The position numbers and the translations under genes were made by a program. Under the pieces are notes generated by a model that searched no databases, was not told the origin of the DNA, and saw nothing but the letters and a program-made list of their open reading frames with translations. Shown in pieces: positions 22,995-31,618 of a stretch of 42,007 nt of DNA (the first letter of the stretch is position 1; the number at the start of each line of letters is the position of its first letter). Source of the DNA: an uncultured Mycoplasmatota bacterium (GTDB lineage Bacteria > Bacillota_I > Bacilli_A > RF39 > UBA660); the NCBI GenBank assembly GCA_946528555.1, contig CAMMYS010000037.1, positions 1-42,007 on the forward strand, given 5' to 3'.

Positions 22995-24198
22995 TCTCAC
23001 CTTCCATTTCACCTTTTAATTCATTAGGTATTTCTGGAATTTGAAGTTCATTATTATCTTGTTTTTCAGGAACTTCTAATTCTTCATCAATTTTCGAATT
23101 TTCTATTTCTTTTTTTATATCAACTTCAGGTAATTCAATACTTTCCTCTTTTGAATTATATTTCATATTTTGAACATTAATACTCATTCTTTCAATATCA
23201 AAAGCATTAACATTTGAATTATATCTATTAACATTTGTTCTTTTAACATGTAACGAATCATAAATCATATTTTCTACAGAAGATAATCCAAATAATATTC
23301 CATAAATAATAGCTGTTTTTCTAGATTTAGTATCTTTATCTTCTTTTAATATTCTAGATTTTTTATCATATTTTGGAATATCCTCAGTATTAGGATTTTT
23401 TGGGTTTAATCTTGTAGATCCCATTCTAATCATATCTTTTTGAATATAATTATAAATTACTTCCATTTCAGGAGAAGTTGATACTAGTTTTCTAGGTTTA
23501 ACTTTATTAGTTAAAAATGCTATTGATAGATTAAAAATAACATTATTCATAATAGTACGATTATCATAATATTTATTTTCAAAACTATCTCTATTTGTAT
23601 AGTAACTAGAATCTTTCTTCTTACAAGCAAATATATCAACAACTAAATTAGTTATTGCACTTCTCATATCTCTAAAATCTTCACAATATCTTACATCAAA
23701 ATAACCTTTAGCCAAATATTCAATTATTGTTTGATCAGCATCTCCTTCAATAATTTTATCTTCTTTATATCCTTCAAAAACTAAAGAATCTTTAATATCT
23801 TTACTTAGTTTTCCAATATTAAAACCTTCTTTAAATATAAATAAAAATTCTTTTAAATCTTTATAAATATAATCTGCTGCTTCATTCTTAGCAGGAAATG
23901 GTTTTTGCTCTTCTTTTGGTTTAAGATTATTTTCTTTATTGTAGATTTTTTCAACAACAGCTTCTATTTCATCTTCATAACCATATGTTTGTATTTCAAT
24001 AGCAGTATGATTGCCAAGTAAAAAACACATAGTTGCTTCAACTACTGTTGAAATAGAATCCATTTTAACATCCCTGAAAGATAAAATTTCATTAACTGAG
24101 TTTTCTACAATTGATTTTATATTTAAATATTCATTATATTGAAGCTCAAAATCAAATTGTGAACTATATTTATTAATAAAATCTAAATATTCTCCCAT
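22984..24198 (-). CDS. hypothetical protein (404 aa)
   Basis: ATG at 24198 with GGAGAAAAG upstream. The protein is soluble, mostly helical, and rich in Glu, Lys and Asn. A long low-complexity acidic tail (from about 350: ELPEVDIKKEIENSK, EVPEKQDNNELQIPEI) contains repeats of the type E-[LV]-x-[VI]-P-E. Several Cys residues are scattered, with no motif. No family was recognised. It is the first gene of an operon that continues into the DUF1292-like, zinc-ribbon and TPM genes, so an envelope-linked role is possible. Confidence 0.7.
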   Translation of the reverse strand: MGEYLDFINKYSSQFDFELQYNEYLNIKSIVENSVNEILSFRDVKMDSISTVVEATMCFLLGNHTAIEIQTYGYEDEIEAVVEKIYNKENNLKPKEEQKPFPAKNEAADYIYKDLKEFLFIFKEGFNIGKLSKDIKDSLVFEGYKEDKIIEGDADQTIIEYLAKGYFDVRYCEDFRDMRSAITNLVVDIFACKKKDSSYYTNRDSFENKYYDNRTIMNNVIFNLSIAFLTNKVKPRKLVSTSPEMEVIYNYIQKDMIRMGSTRLNPKNPNTEDIPKYDKKSRILKEDKDTKSRKTAIIYGILFGLSSVENMIYDSLHVKRTNVNRYNSNVNAFDIERMSINVQNMKYNSKEESIELPEVDIKKEIENSKIDEELEVPEKQDNNELQIPEIPNELKGEMEGENVA

Positions 24199-24221
24199 AA
24201 TCTTTTCTCCATATCATAATA

Positions 24222-24250
24222 ATTGTACAATAAAAACATATAAAAATCAA
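24222..24250 (-). promoter_or_regulatory. promoter of the 404-aa/zinc-ribbon/TPM operon
   Basis: TTGATT (24245-24250), a 17-base spacer, TACAAT (24222-24227). Confidence 0.6.
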
Positions 24251-24255
24251 TCAAA

Positions 24256-24278
24256 CAAAAAGACTATTTTATAGCCTT
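24256..24278 (-). terminator. uvrC terminator
   Basis: AGGCTAT/ATAGTCT stem with a T run on minus; it touches the uvrC stop codon. Confidence 0.7.
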
Positions 24279-26037
24279 ATATGTTCTTTAAATATTCATT
24301 TAATTCAATAGCAACTTTCTCAGGAATTATAGTCTTTAATTCATCAACAGATGCTTCTTTCATCTTAGAAACACTACCATATTTTTTAATAAGAAGTTTC
24401 TTTCTTTTATTACCAAGGCCATTAATATTATCAAGAACGCTTGATATACTTCCTTTACTTCTTATTTCTTTATGATAAGTTATAACAAATCTATGAGCTT
24501 CTTCATCTATCCTAGTTAATAATCTAAATACATTACTCTTTTTATCAATAGGAATAATATTAAAATTATCACCATCTACTATTGATTCTGGTGTATGATG
24601 ATTATCTTTTTTAACACCTATAACTTTTATATTCAAATTTAATTCATTTAGAATACTTTTACAAGCATTTATTTGGTTATTACCACCATCTACTATAATT
24701 AAATCAGGTCTTTCTAAATCTTCATTTAAGACCTTAAAATAACGTCTATACATAACTTCTTTCATAGCAGCTACATCATCATTTTTATCATAAGTTAATT
24801 TAAACTTTCTATAATTCTTTTTAGATGGAGATCCATCAACAAAACTAACCATTGCAGATACATTAAATGTACCAAATAAGTTAGAGTTATCAAAAGCTTC
24901 AATAATATGTAATTTAGGTAATCCTAATATATTCATTAATTCTTCATTAGCTTCACTAGTTATTTTTTCATTTCCATATATTAAATTAATTTCTTTTTTG
25001 TATTGAGTCTTAGCATTATCATATGCCATGTCAAATATTTTCTTTTTACTACCTCTTTGTACATTTATAACATTACTAGAAAGTACTTCACTTAATAATT
25101 CTTTATTTAATATATCAGGAACAATAACTTCTTTAGGAACAATATTTTTCTTTGAATAAAAATTAACTAAATAATATTCTAATGTTTCTTCTATATCATT
25201 TATAACAGGAATAATTTTATAATGATTACCTAATAATTTACCATTTCTAACAAAAAATATTACTATACTTATATAACCATTTTCAAAATAATAATTAGCT
25301 ACATCAGCATTAACATCTCTTGAAAGTTCTACTATATTTTGATTATTAAATATTGTTTTTATATAACCTAATTCTTCCATTAATTCTTTACATATTTCAA
25401 AGTTTAATGCTTCAGAATTAGTTTTAATTTTTTCATTTATTTTATCTATTAATAATTTATCATTTCCATTTAAAATATCTAATATTTCAGATTTAATTGG
25501 TTCAACATTAACATCTTTATGTACACAATATCCTAAACATTCACCTATATGATAATATAAACATACTTTTTTAGGCATATTATCACATTTTTTTAAAGGA
25601 TATAATCTATTTATTAAATTTACTAATCTTCTAGCAGCATATTGATTAGGATATGGTCCGAATAAATTAGTTTTCTTTTTACTCGCATTTATCTCTCTTT
25701 TAACAATTAATCTTGGATATTTATCATTAGTAAGTTCTATATATGGATAACTCTTATCATCTCTAAGCAATATGTTATACTTTGGATCATATTTTTTAAT
25801 AAGATTTAATTCTAATATAAAAGCTTCAGTTTCACTATTAGTGACAATATATTCAAAATGATCTATTTCACTAACCATTTTTTTAGTTTTACCAGTATGT
25901 GTTCTATTAAAATAACTATGTAATCTATTAAACAAAATTTTAGCTTTTCCCACATAAATAACGATGTTATCGCTATTATACATTAAATAACATCCACTCT
26001 TTTTAGGAACTTCACTTAATTCTTTACTAAATCTCAT
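24277..26037 (-). CDS. uvrC: excinuclease ABC subunit C
   Basis: Nucleotide excision repair nuclease that makes both incisions with UvrB-DNA. The N-terminal GIY-YIG domain starts SGCYLMYNSDNIVIYVGKAK (Tyr/Gly/Arg elements present) and includes the KKYDPKYNILLRDDKSYPYIEL block. A Cys cluster (CDNMPKKVCLYYHIGECLGYC) follows, then the RNase H-like C-terminal nuclease (DNSNLFGTFNVSAMVSF and LIIVDGGNNQINA) and a terminal helix-hairpin-helix. At 586 aa it has normal length. It is a single gene with its own terminator; uvrA and uvrB are not in the window. Confidence 0.97.
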   Translation of the reverse strand: MRFSKELSEVPKKSGCYLMYNSDNIVIYVGKAKILFNRLHSYFNRTHTGKTKKMVSEIDHFEYIVTNSETEAFILELNLIKKYDPKYNILLRDDKSYPYIELTNDKYPRLIVKREINASKKKTNLFGPYPNQYAARRLVNLINRLYPLKKCDNMPKKVCLYYHIGECLGYCVHKDVNVEPIKSEILDILNGNDKLLIDKINEKIKTNSEALNFEICKELMEELGYIKTIFNNQNIVELSRDVNADVANYYFENGYISIVIFFVRNGKLLGNHYKIIPVINDIEETLEYYLVNFYSKKNIVPKEVIVPDILNKELLSEVLSSNVINVQRGSKKKIFDMAYDNAKTQYKKEINLIYGNEKITSEANEELMNILGLPKLHIIEAFDNSNLFGTFNVSAMVSFVDGSPSKKNYRKFKLTYDKNDDVAAMKEVMYRRYFKVLNEDLERPDLIIVDGGNNQINACKSILNELNLNIKVIGVKKDNHHTPESIVDGDNFNIIPIDKKSNVFRLLTRIDEEAHRFVITYHKEIRSKGSISSVLDNINGLGNKRKKLLIKKYGSVSKMKEASVDELKTIIPEKVAIELNEYLKNI

Positions 26038-26118
26038 AATACTTCTCCATTGGATATATTATATCAAATTTTACTGGTAATAAAAACGATTATATGATAA
26101 TATTTTTATGGTGATAAT

Positions 26119-26799
26119 ATGGAGGACTTAGCAATAGTATGTTTTAGTTGTGATAAAAATGATGAGGTATGGCCTGTTTTCTACGCTTGTCTTAATAAAT
26201 ATTGGCCAAATCATCCTAAAACATATTTGTTTACTGAAACAAAATACTATCCACTTATGAAAACAATTAATCATGATTATCCATTAGATAAATGGACTAC
26301 TAGAATATATAAATCATTAGAAGATATACCTCAAAACAAAATAATATTTATTTGTGATGATTGTTTTTTAGATGCTAAAGTTAATATTGACAAATTACAT
26401 GATTGTTTGAATCTATTAAATGTGAATAATATTGCATATATAAACTTTGAATTATCATTTGATTCACATGATGGAGATTCTATATACAAAGGATTTAAAA
26501 AGAAAATGAGTGATTCTTCTTATAGATTAAGTTTATTATGTGGTATTTGGAATAAAGATAAATTAATGAATATTTTAAAATATAAAGAACAATCTCCGTG
26601 GCAACTTGAAAATTCACAATATATGAATGGATATTCTTCATACCAAGTTACTGGTGATAAAGTATTATCTTGGTTTAGAGATGGTCCTATGATGTGTGGT
26701 GCTAAATATAGTGGTAAGTGGTCTAGAGATGTAGTTTTTTTCTTAGAAAAAGAAGGATTAGAAATGGATCTAGATAAAAAAGGATTTAATGATAAATAA
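26119..26799 (+). CDS. possible glycosyltransferase (capsule/LPS type)
   Basis: 226 residues, soluble, with GGTGAT before the ATG. The start LAIVCFSCDKNDEVWPVFYACLNKYWP and the acidic IIFICDDCFLD resemble a family of small GT-A-like transferases for surface sugars that begin with a V-L-S-C-D-K-Y-x-D type strand. The CDDCFLD could supply a metal-binding Asp pair. No sugar cluster is nearby. The assignment is by recollection of the family pattern and may be wrong. Confidence 0.5.
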   Translation: MEDLAIVCFSCDKNDEVWPVFYACLNKYWPNHPKTYLFTETKYYPLMKTINHDYPLDKWTTRIYKSLEDIPQNKIIFICDDCFLDAKVNIDKLHDCLNLLNVNNIAYINFELSFDSHDGDSIYKGFKKKMSDSSYRLSLLCGIWNKDKLMNILKYKEQSPWQLENSQYMNGYSSYQVTGDKVLSWFRDGPMMCGAKYSGKWSRDVVFFLEKEGLEMDLDKKGFNDK

Positions 26800-26824
26800 A
26801 AAGAAGGCTTAGCCTTCTATTTTA
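26796..26824. terminator. shared bidirectional terminator
   Basis: AGAAGGCT/AGCCTTCT perfect 8-bp stem with A and T flanks between two convergent genes. Confidence 0.85.
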
Positions 26825-27041
26825 TTTTGTTATATAGATTAATACTTGATAATATTGAAATTAATGTAACTGAACCTATTAAAACAAATACAATTCCTTT
26901 AGTAAAACCATTACTAAATGTAATGGCATCTTTAAATATTAATATAGCTATTCCAATTATAAATATACTACCTAATATTAAAAATGATTTTAATAAAAAA
27001 TGAGCAACATTATTTTCAAAATCATTAAATAAATTTTCCAT
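26817..27041 (-). CDS. small two-span membrane protein (74 aa)
   Basis: ATG at 27041 with GGGGG nine bases upstream. Two hydrophobic helices (about 16-35 and 46-66) are joined by a short polar turn; the start is acidic. No family was recognised. It has its own promoter, divergent from and overlapping that of the YigZ gene, and shares a terminator with the convergent gene at 26119. Confidence 0.7.
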   Translation of the reverse strand: MENLFNDFENNVAHFLLKSFLILGSIFIIGIAILIFKDAITFSNGFTKGIVFVLIGSVTLISILSSINLYNKIK

Positions 27042-27092
27042 TAAATAAAACCCCCTTTTTATTCATTTGGATAATTTCTTTAAGTGATGCAT

Positions 27093-27121
27093 ATTATACC
27101 ATAAATCTTGTTAAAATGCAA
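27093..27121 (-). promoter_or_regulatory. promoter of the two-span membrane protein gene
   Basis: TTGCAT (27116-27121), a 17-base spacer, TATAAT (27093-27098) with TG before it. It overlaps the divergent promoter at 27108-27136. Confidence 0.65.
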
Positions 27122-27136
27122 ATTATTGTATATAAT
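27108..27136 (+). promoter_or_regulatory. promoter of the YigZ-like gene
   Basis: TTGTTA (27108-27113), a 17-base spacer, TATAAT (27131-27136), which ends six bases before the ATG. Confidence 0.7.
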
Positions 27137-27142
27137 ATAGGC

Positions 27143-27502
27143 ATGAAAAAGATTAATGAGAGTTATTTAGAAGTTAAAAAATCAAAGTTTATAGGTCTAC
27201 TCTATTCAATTGATAATGAAGAAGATATTAAAAAAATATTAGATAAATTATCTCTTGAACATAAGAAAGCTAGACATATAGTTTATGCATATAAATTAGA
27301 TTCTCAAGAAAAGAATTATTCTGATAAAGAACCTAGTGGCACAACTAGAGGTTTATTAGATATAATTCATATGAAAGAATTAAATAATGTCTTAATAATT
27401 GTTATAAGATACTTTGGTGGTACTCTTCTAGGTAGTGGTCTTCTAACTAGAACATACACTAAAGTTAGTGCAGAACTAATAAAAAACGTTGATTTTTTAT
27501 GA
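27143..27502 (+). CDS. YigZ/IMPACT N-terminal domain protein, leaderless and lacking the C-terminal domain
   Basis: 119 residues consisting only of the UPF0029 (IMPACT/YigZ N-terminal) domain: FIGLLYSIDNEEDI, the conserved block HKKARHIVYAY, SDKEPSGTTRGLLDII, and IRYFGGTLLGSGLLTRTY. Usual YigZ proteins have about 210 residues with a second DUF1949 domain, absent here. The start is the ATG at 27143, six bases after the TATAAT and without a ribosome binding site; an earlier ATG (27116) lies in the promoter. The role is unsettled; eukaryotic IMPACT acts in translational control. Confidence 0.85.
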   Translation: MKKINESYLEVKKSKFIGLLYSIDNEEDIKKILDKLSLEHKKARHIVYAYKLDSQEKNYSDKEPSGTTRGLLDIIHMKELNNVLIIVIRYFGGTLLGSGLLTRTYTKVSAELIKNVDFL

Positions 27503-27517
27503 TTTATTTGTTAAAAT
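27489..27517 (+). promoter_or_regulatory. rpsT promoter inside the end of the YigZ gene
   Basis: TTGATT (27489-27494), a 17-base spacer, TAAAAT (27512-27517) with an extended TG. Confidence 0.65.
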
Positions 27518-27545
27518 TAAAGAAGTCTTTAAAGGAGGAAAGAAA

Positions 27546-27797
27546 ATGCCTAATATTAAAAGTGCTAAAAAAAGAGTTTTAATTACTAAAAAAGAAACAG
27601 TATTAAATAATGATGTTAGAGCAAGTATGAAAACTGCTATTAAAAAAGTAGAAAAAGCTCAAACTAAAGATGATGCAATTAAAGCATCTACTGAAGCAAT
27701 TAAAAGAATAGATAATGCTGCTTCTAAAGGTGTTATTAAAGCAAACACTAGAGATAGATATAAAACAAGAGTAAATAAGATTGTTAATTCAAAATAA
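27546..27797 (+). CDS. rpsT: ribosomal protein bS20
   Basis: 83 residues, highly basic and helical. It starts MPNIKSAKKRV, the bS20 signature, and ends with the ASKGVIKANTRDRYKTRV block. The start is the ATG at 27546 with AAAGGAGGAA upstream; the longer frame has no support. Single gene with promoter and terminator. Confidence 0.97.
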   Translation: MPNIKSAKKRVLITKKETVLNNDVRASMKTAIKKVEKAQTKDDAIKASTEAIKRIDNAASKGVIKANTRDRYKTRVNKIVNSK

Positions 27798-27822
27798 ATA
27801 AGTAGAGAAATCTACTTTTTTT
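27798..27822 (+). terminator. rpsT terminator
   Basis: AAGTAGA/TCTACTT stem, GAAA loop, then a T run. Confidence 0.85.
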
Positions 27823-27849
27823 ATGTTATAATGTACTTGGTGAAAATAT

Positions 27850-28776
27850 ATGAGATTAAGAAGGGCTTTAGTTAATATCATATGGATTCTAGTAGCAGCT
27901 ATTCTTATAACACTGATGCTTACTCACAAAGAACAGATTAATTTGTTTGTTCACTCTACTGTAAAAGAAGTATTAAAAGAAAAAGTAATAGTACCTACTG
28001 AATCATATAATAAAAGAGATTTTGTTTTTGAAACAGTTAATGAAACAGATAATTTTGAACCACATAGTATCCAAGATTTAAGAAATATTTATTATACTGT
28101 TTTAAATAATGGATGGGAGAACTTCACATTCTACTGTCCTCTTGATTATAAAGATTGTATTAATGATGTATTATCAATAGCTAAAGATAAATCAATATAT
28201 TTAGAAATCAACAATTATTATGTAAGCCCATATAATAACTATTCTCTATATAATACAACAGTCTCAACAAGTGGTGAAATATATTTATCAGTTGATAAAT
28301 TATATTCAAATGAGAAAATTGATTATTTAAAAAAATATGTTGATGAAACATTAGAAGCATTAAAGATTAAAACTGATAATCCTACTAAAGAAGATTTAAG
28401 AAAAATACATGATTTCATTATTAATAATGTTACTTATGATGATGACTATGATAAGAATGATTTAAATAGTGACTCTAATAATGCATATGGTGCTTTAGTA
28501 CTTCATAAAGCAATATGTAGTGGTTATACTGATGCTTATGCTATATTCCTAGATAGATTAAATATTAAAAATATTAAATTACCTAGTGATAATCATATAT
28601 GGAACTATTTATATTTTGATGGTAAATGGTATCATGTAGATCTAACTTGGGATGATGATGAAAAACATATTAATAATACAAGCAATTATTTTATGATAAA
28701 CACAGATCAATTATTTAAATTAGATAAAGAAAAACACAATTTTGATACTGAGTTATTTATAGAAACAAAGGAATAA
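27850..28776 (+). CDS. membrane-anchored transglutaminase-like protein
   Basis: 308 residues. One N-terminal membrane helix (about 8-24) leaves the rest outside the cell. A transglutaminase-like core carries the catalytic triad in order: Cys in HKAICSGYTDAYA, His in SDNHIWNYLYF, Asp in YHVDLTWDD. Relatives act as cell-wall or surface cysteine peptidases/cross-linkers. A GGTGA site precedes the ATG and a TATAAT lies just upstream. Substrate unknown. Confidence 0.85.
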   Translation: MRLRRALVNIIWILVAAILITLMLTHKEQINLFVHSTVKEVLKEKVIVPTESYNKRDFVFETVNETDNFEPHSIQDLRNIYYTVLNNGWENFTFYCPLDYKDCINDVLSIAKDKSIYLEINNYYVSPYNNYSLYNTTVSTSGEIYLSVDKLYSNEKIDYLKKYVDETLEALKIKTDNPTKEDLRKIHDFIINNVTYDDDYDKNDLNSDSNNAYGALVLHKAICSGYTDAYAIFLDRLNIKNIKLPSDNHIWNYLYFDGKWYHVDLTWDDDEKHINNTSNYFMINTDQLFKLDKEKHNFDTELFIETKE

Positions 28777-28800
28777 GTAAAACTTATTCCTTTTATTTTA
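28767..28800 (+). terminator. terminator with the stop codon in its stem
   Basis: AAAGGAATAAGT/ACTTATTCCTTT, a 12-base stem followed by T-rich sequence; TAA at 28774-28776 lies in the first arm. It may also slow minus-strand transcription from miaA. Confidence 0.8.
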
Positions 28801-29671
28801 AATAATTAATAACTTCATTAATTGTGTTTTTAAAATTATTATAATCTGTATTAAACCATTTTATATTATCAAATTGATGTTTATAAAAAGTAATTTGTCT
28901 TTTAGCATAATGTCTTGTATTTTGTTTCATTAATTCTTTTGCTCTATCTAAAGATATTTTTCCTTCAAAGTAATCATTTAATTCTCTATATCCTATTATA
29001 GAAGTATAATTATTATATTTTTTTTCATATAATTTTTTTGCTTCTTCTAAAAGACCATTATCAAACATCTCATCTACTCTTTTATCACATCTATTATATA
29101 TTTCATCTCTAGGTGCTTGAAGACCAATTGTAATAAAGTCATATAGTCTTCTATTGATTTCATCAGTTTTAGTAATAGTTTTACCAGTACTTCTATAATA
29201 TTTAATATATCTTTCCAATCTATGTCTATTATTAACATGGATATTATTATCTTTATTAATTTCATCAGCCATATTTTTAAGATCAATATTTGAGTACTCG
29301 CTTAAATCAATATCTTTTACTTCTTCTTTTTCAAGATTGTAATCATATAACAATGCTTTTACATATAAACCACTACCACCTACGATGATTACATTTTTAT
29401 CTTTTTTAATTAATTCATCTAGTATTCTTCTAGCTTCTACTTGATAATCATATATAGAATAATCTTCTTTTAAAGATTTAATATCTATCATATGATGAGG
29501 AATACCTTCTTTTTCATCTTCAGTAATCTTGGCTGTTGCGATTAATGGTTCTTTATATATTTGAGTTGAATCAGCATTTATTATTTCTGCATTAAACTCA
29601 TGTGCTAGTGCTATAGATAAAGCTGTTTTTCCTGTTGCTGTAGGTCCAACTATTAATATTATTTTACTCAT
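28793..29671 (-). CDS. miaA: tRNA dimethylallyltransferase
   Basis: Transfers a dimethylallyl group to N6 of A37 in tRNAs reading UNN codons. P-loop VGPTATGKTAL (about 8-18), DSTQIYK, IPHHMIDI, GGSGLYVKAL and the C-terminal KRQITFYKH block are all present. The ATG at 29671 is preferred because the one at 29683 directly abuts the AGAAAGG site. At 292 aa it is slightly shorter than usual (about 310). It is the last gene of the yqeG-yqeH-mutL operon; mutL-miaA linkage is common in bacteria. Confidence 0.95.
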   Translation of the reverse strand: MSKIILIVGPTATGKTALSIALAHEFNAEIINADSTQIYKEPLIATAKITEDEKEGIPHHMIDIKSLKEDYSIYDYQVEARRILDELIKKDKNVIIVGGSGLYVKALLYDYNLEKEEVKDIDLSEYSNIDLKNMADEINKDNNIHVNNRHRLERYIKYYRSTGKTITKTDEINRRLYDFITIGLQAPRDEIYNRCDKRVDEMFDNGLLEEAKKLYEKKYNNYTSIIGYRELNDYFEGKISLDRAKELMKQNTRHYAKRQITFYKHQFDNIKWFNTDYNNFKNTINEVINYLK

Positions 29672-29849
29672 GTTTAGACCCATCCTTTCTAATTAATCTT
29701 GGCACATTACCTTTTTTAGGAACTAAATCACCATTATCATCTAATTCAAAACCAAGTTCATCTATTTGTTTTAGAAAGCTTTCAATAGCAGGTTTTATAG
29801 ATTTTACAATTTCATCTACACTTTTTTGTATTTCTTCTTCTGTAGTCAT
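29664..29849 (-). CDS. small acidic hypothetical protein between mutL and miaA (61 aa)
   Basis: ATG at 29849 with AGGTGAT upstream. The first half is an amphipathic acidic helix (TTEEEIQKSVDEIVKSIKPAIESFLKQI); the second half is polar and basic (DNGDLVPKKGNVPRLIRKDGS). Its end overlaps the start of miaA by eight bases. No family was recognised. The tight packing in the operon argues that it is real. Confidence 0.68.
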   Translation of the reverse strand: MTTEEEIQKSVDEIVKSIKPAIESFLKQIDELGFELDDNGDLVPKKGNVPRLIRKDGSKHE

Positions 29850-29857
29850 CTTATCAC

Positions 29858-31618
29858 CTACTCATTATCATAATTCATTTCTTTAGAAAAGTTTACTCTC
29901 TTAAACATTTTTTCTAATTCATGAATTGGATATTTTATTACAGTTGGTCTTCCATGAGGACAAGTATATGGAAATTCACACTTAAATAATCTTTCAATTA
30001 ATTCTTCTTGTTCTTCATAAGTAATACTTGTATTTCCTTTAACACTCATTTTGCATGCTAAACGAGCAGCAACTGCATCATTAAATTTAACTCTATCAAA
30101 CTTACCTTTGAATTCACCAACTAATTCAAATATCTTTTTGATACTTTCATCTTCATAACCTTGTTTTAACCATCCTGGATGAGCTGAAACTCTAAATGTA
30201 TTAGTACCAAATTCTTCTACTTTAAATCCTAATTTAATAATTTCATCTATATTATTCTTAATATTCATAAACTCATTTGTAGGATATTCTAGTGTTAATG
30301 GAAATAACATATTTGTAACATATACATCATCACTTCTAAGGGCATTTAAATACCTTTCATAATTAATTCTTTCATTAGCAGCATGAATATCCATCATATA
30401 CATAATATCTTCATCTTGTGCTATTAAATAAGTTCCTAAAGCAAGACCTACAGGTTTAATTAATCTATTTTCTCTTTTAACTTCTTCTTCATTATATGAA
30501 ACAGAAGTTTCTTCTACATCAAATAACCTAATTTCTTCAACTTTTTTAGGCTCATCATATAAATTTTCATTAACTGTGTAATCATTATCATCAATAATTG
30601 TTTTTCTAGGTTCTTCATATACTTTTTTAGTATTATCTGAATCTAATAAAGCACTTCTAATAGTATTAAATAATAAATCTTCTAAACTCTCTAATTTAGA
30701 AAATTTAATATCTTGTTTAGTTGGATGTATATTAACATCAATAAGAGTTGGATCTGTTTCTATATTAATTACAACTATTGGAAATTTATTATCAGCAAGT
30801 ACAGTATGATAAGCATCTTTAATTGTCCTATTAACATTTATATTAGATACTACTCTACCATTAACTAAAATAATCATTCCATTTTTATTACTTTTAGATA
30901 GATTTAAATTACTTACATAACCACTAATACTATAATCATAATTTTCAGCTTCAATTTTAATCATATTTTTAGTAGTATTAATTCCAAATATTTCATGTAT
31001 AGTTTTATATAAATCTCCACTACCACTAGTTTTTAAAACTTCTTTTCCATCATTAATTATACAAAAAGAAATATCAGGATGTGATAAAGCAACTTTTTCT
31101 ATTAATCCTACTGTATTTGATAATTCTGTTTGTAAACTTTTTAAAAATTTTAATCTTGCTGGAGTATTATAAAACAAATCATTTACTTCAATAATAGTTC
31201 CTTTTCTCATTGAACCAACTTTAGTTTCTTTAACTACTCCGGAGTTAACAATAACAAGTGTAGATTCATTACCATCATATGTATCAAGAGTGCATTTTGA
31301 AACTGATGATATTGCCGCTAGAGCTTCACCTCTAAAACCTAGTGTACTTATAAAGAATAAATCATTCTCATTTTTTATTTTGCTAGTAGCATGTCTGCTA
31401 AAACATAATATAGCATCATCTTTAGACATACCACATCCATCATCAATTACTTTAATAGATTTAGTTCCAGATAAAACAAGTTCTACTTTTATATTTTTAG
31501 AACCTGCATCTATACTATTTTCAACTAATTCTTTTACAACATTAGCTATTCTCTCAACAACTTCACCTGCTGCGATTTTATTAGCTAAAGTTTCACTCAT
31601 TACATTGATTTTACCCAT
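29858..31618 (-). CDS. mutL: DNA mismatch repair protein MutL (endonuclease type)
   Basis: 586 residues. N-terminal GHKL ATPase motifs: ELVENSIDAG (N-box), IDDGCGM, CFSRHATSK and TLGFRGEAL. A charged linker (about 330-390) leads to the C-terminal domain with the metal-dependent endonuclease motif DIHAANERINYE (form D-x-H-A-x2-E-R-x2-Y-E), ACKMSVKG and CPHGRPT. It should nick DNA itself, as in Bacillus, without MutH. Its ATG shares a base with the yqeH stop. mutS is not in this window. Confidence 0.97.
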   Translation of the reverse strand: MGKINVMSETLANKIAAGEVVERIANVVKELVENSIDAGSKNIKVELVLSGTKSIKVIDDGCGMSKDDAILCFSRHATSKIKNENDLFFISTLGFRGEALAAISSVSKCTLDTYDGNESTLVIVNSGVVKETKVGSMRKGTIIEVNDLFYNTPARLKFLKSLQTELSNTVGLIEKVALSHPDISFCIINDGKEVLKTSGSGDLYKTIHEIFGINTTKNMIKIEAENYDYSISGYVSNLNLSKSNKNGMIILVNGRVVSNINVNRTIKDAYHTVLADNKFPIVVINIETDPTLIDVNIHPTKQDIKFSKLESLEDLLFNTIRSALLDSDNTKKVYEEPRKTIIDDNDYTVNENLYDEPKKVEEIRLFDVEETSVSYNEEEVKRENRLIKPVGLALGTYLIAQDEDIMYMMDIHAANERINYERYLNALRSDDVYVTNMLFPLTLEYPTNEFMNIKNNIDEIIKLGFKVEEFGTNTFRVSAHPGWLKQGYEDESIKKIFELVGEFKGKFDRVKFNDAVAARLACKMSVKGNTSITYEEQEELIERLFKCEFPYTCPHGRPTVIKYPIHELEKMFKRVNFSKEMNYDNE

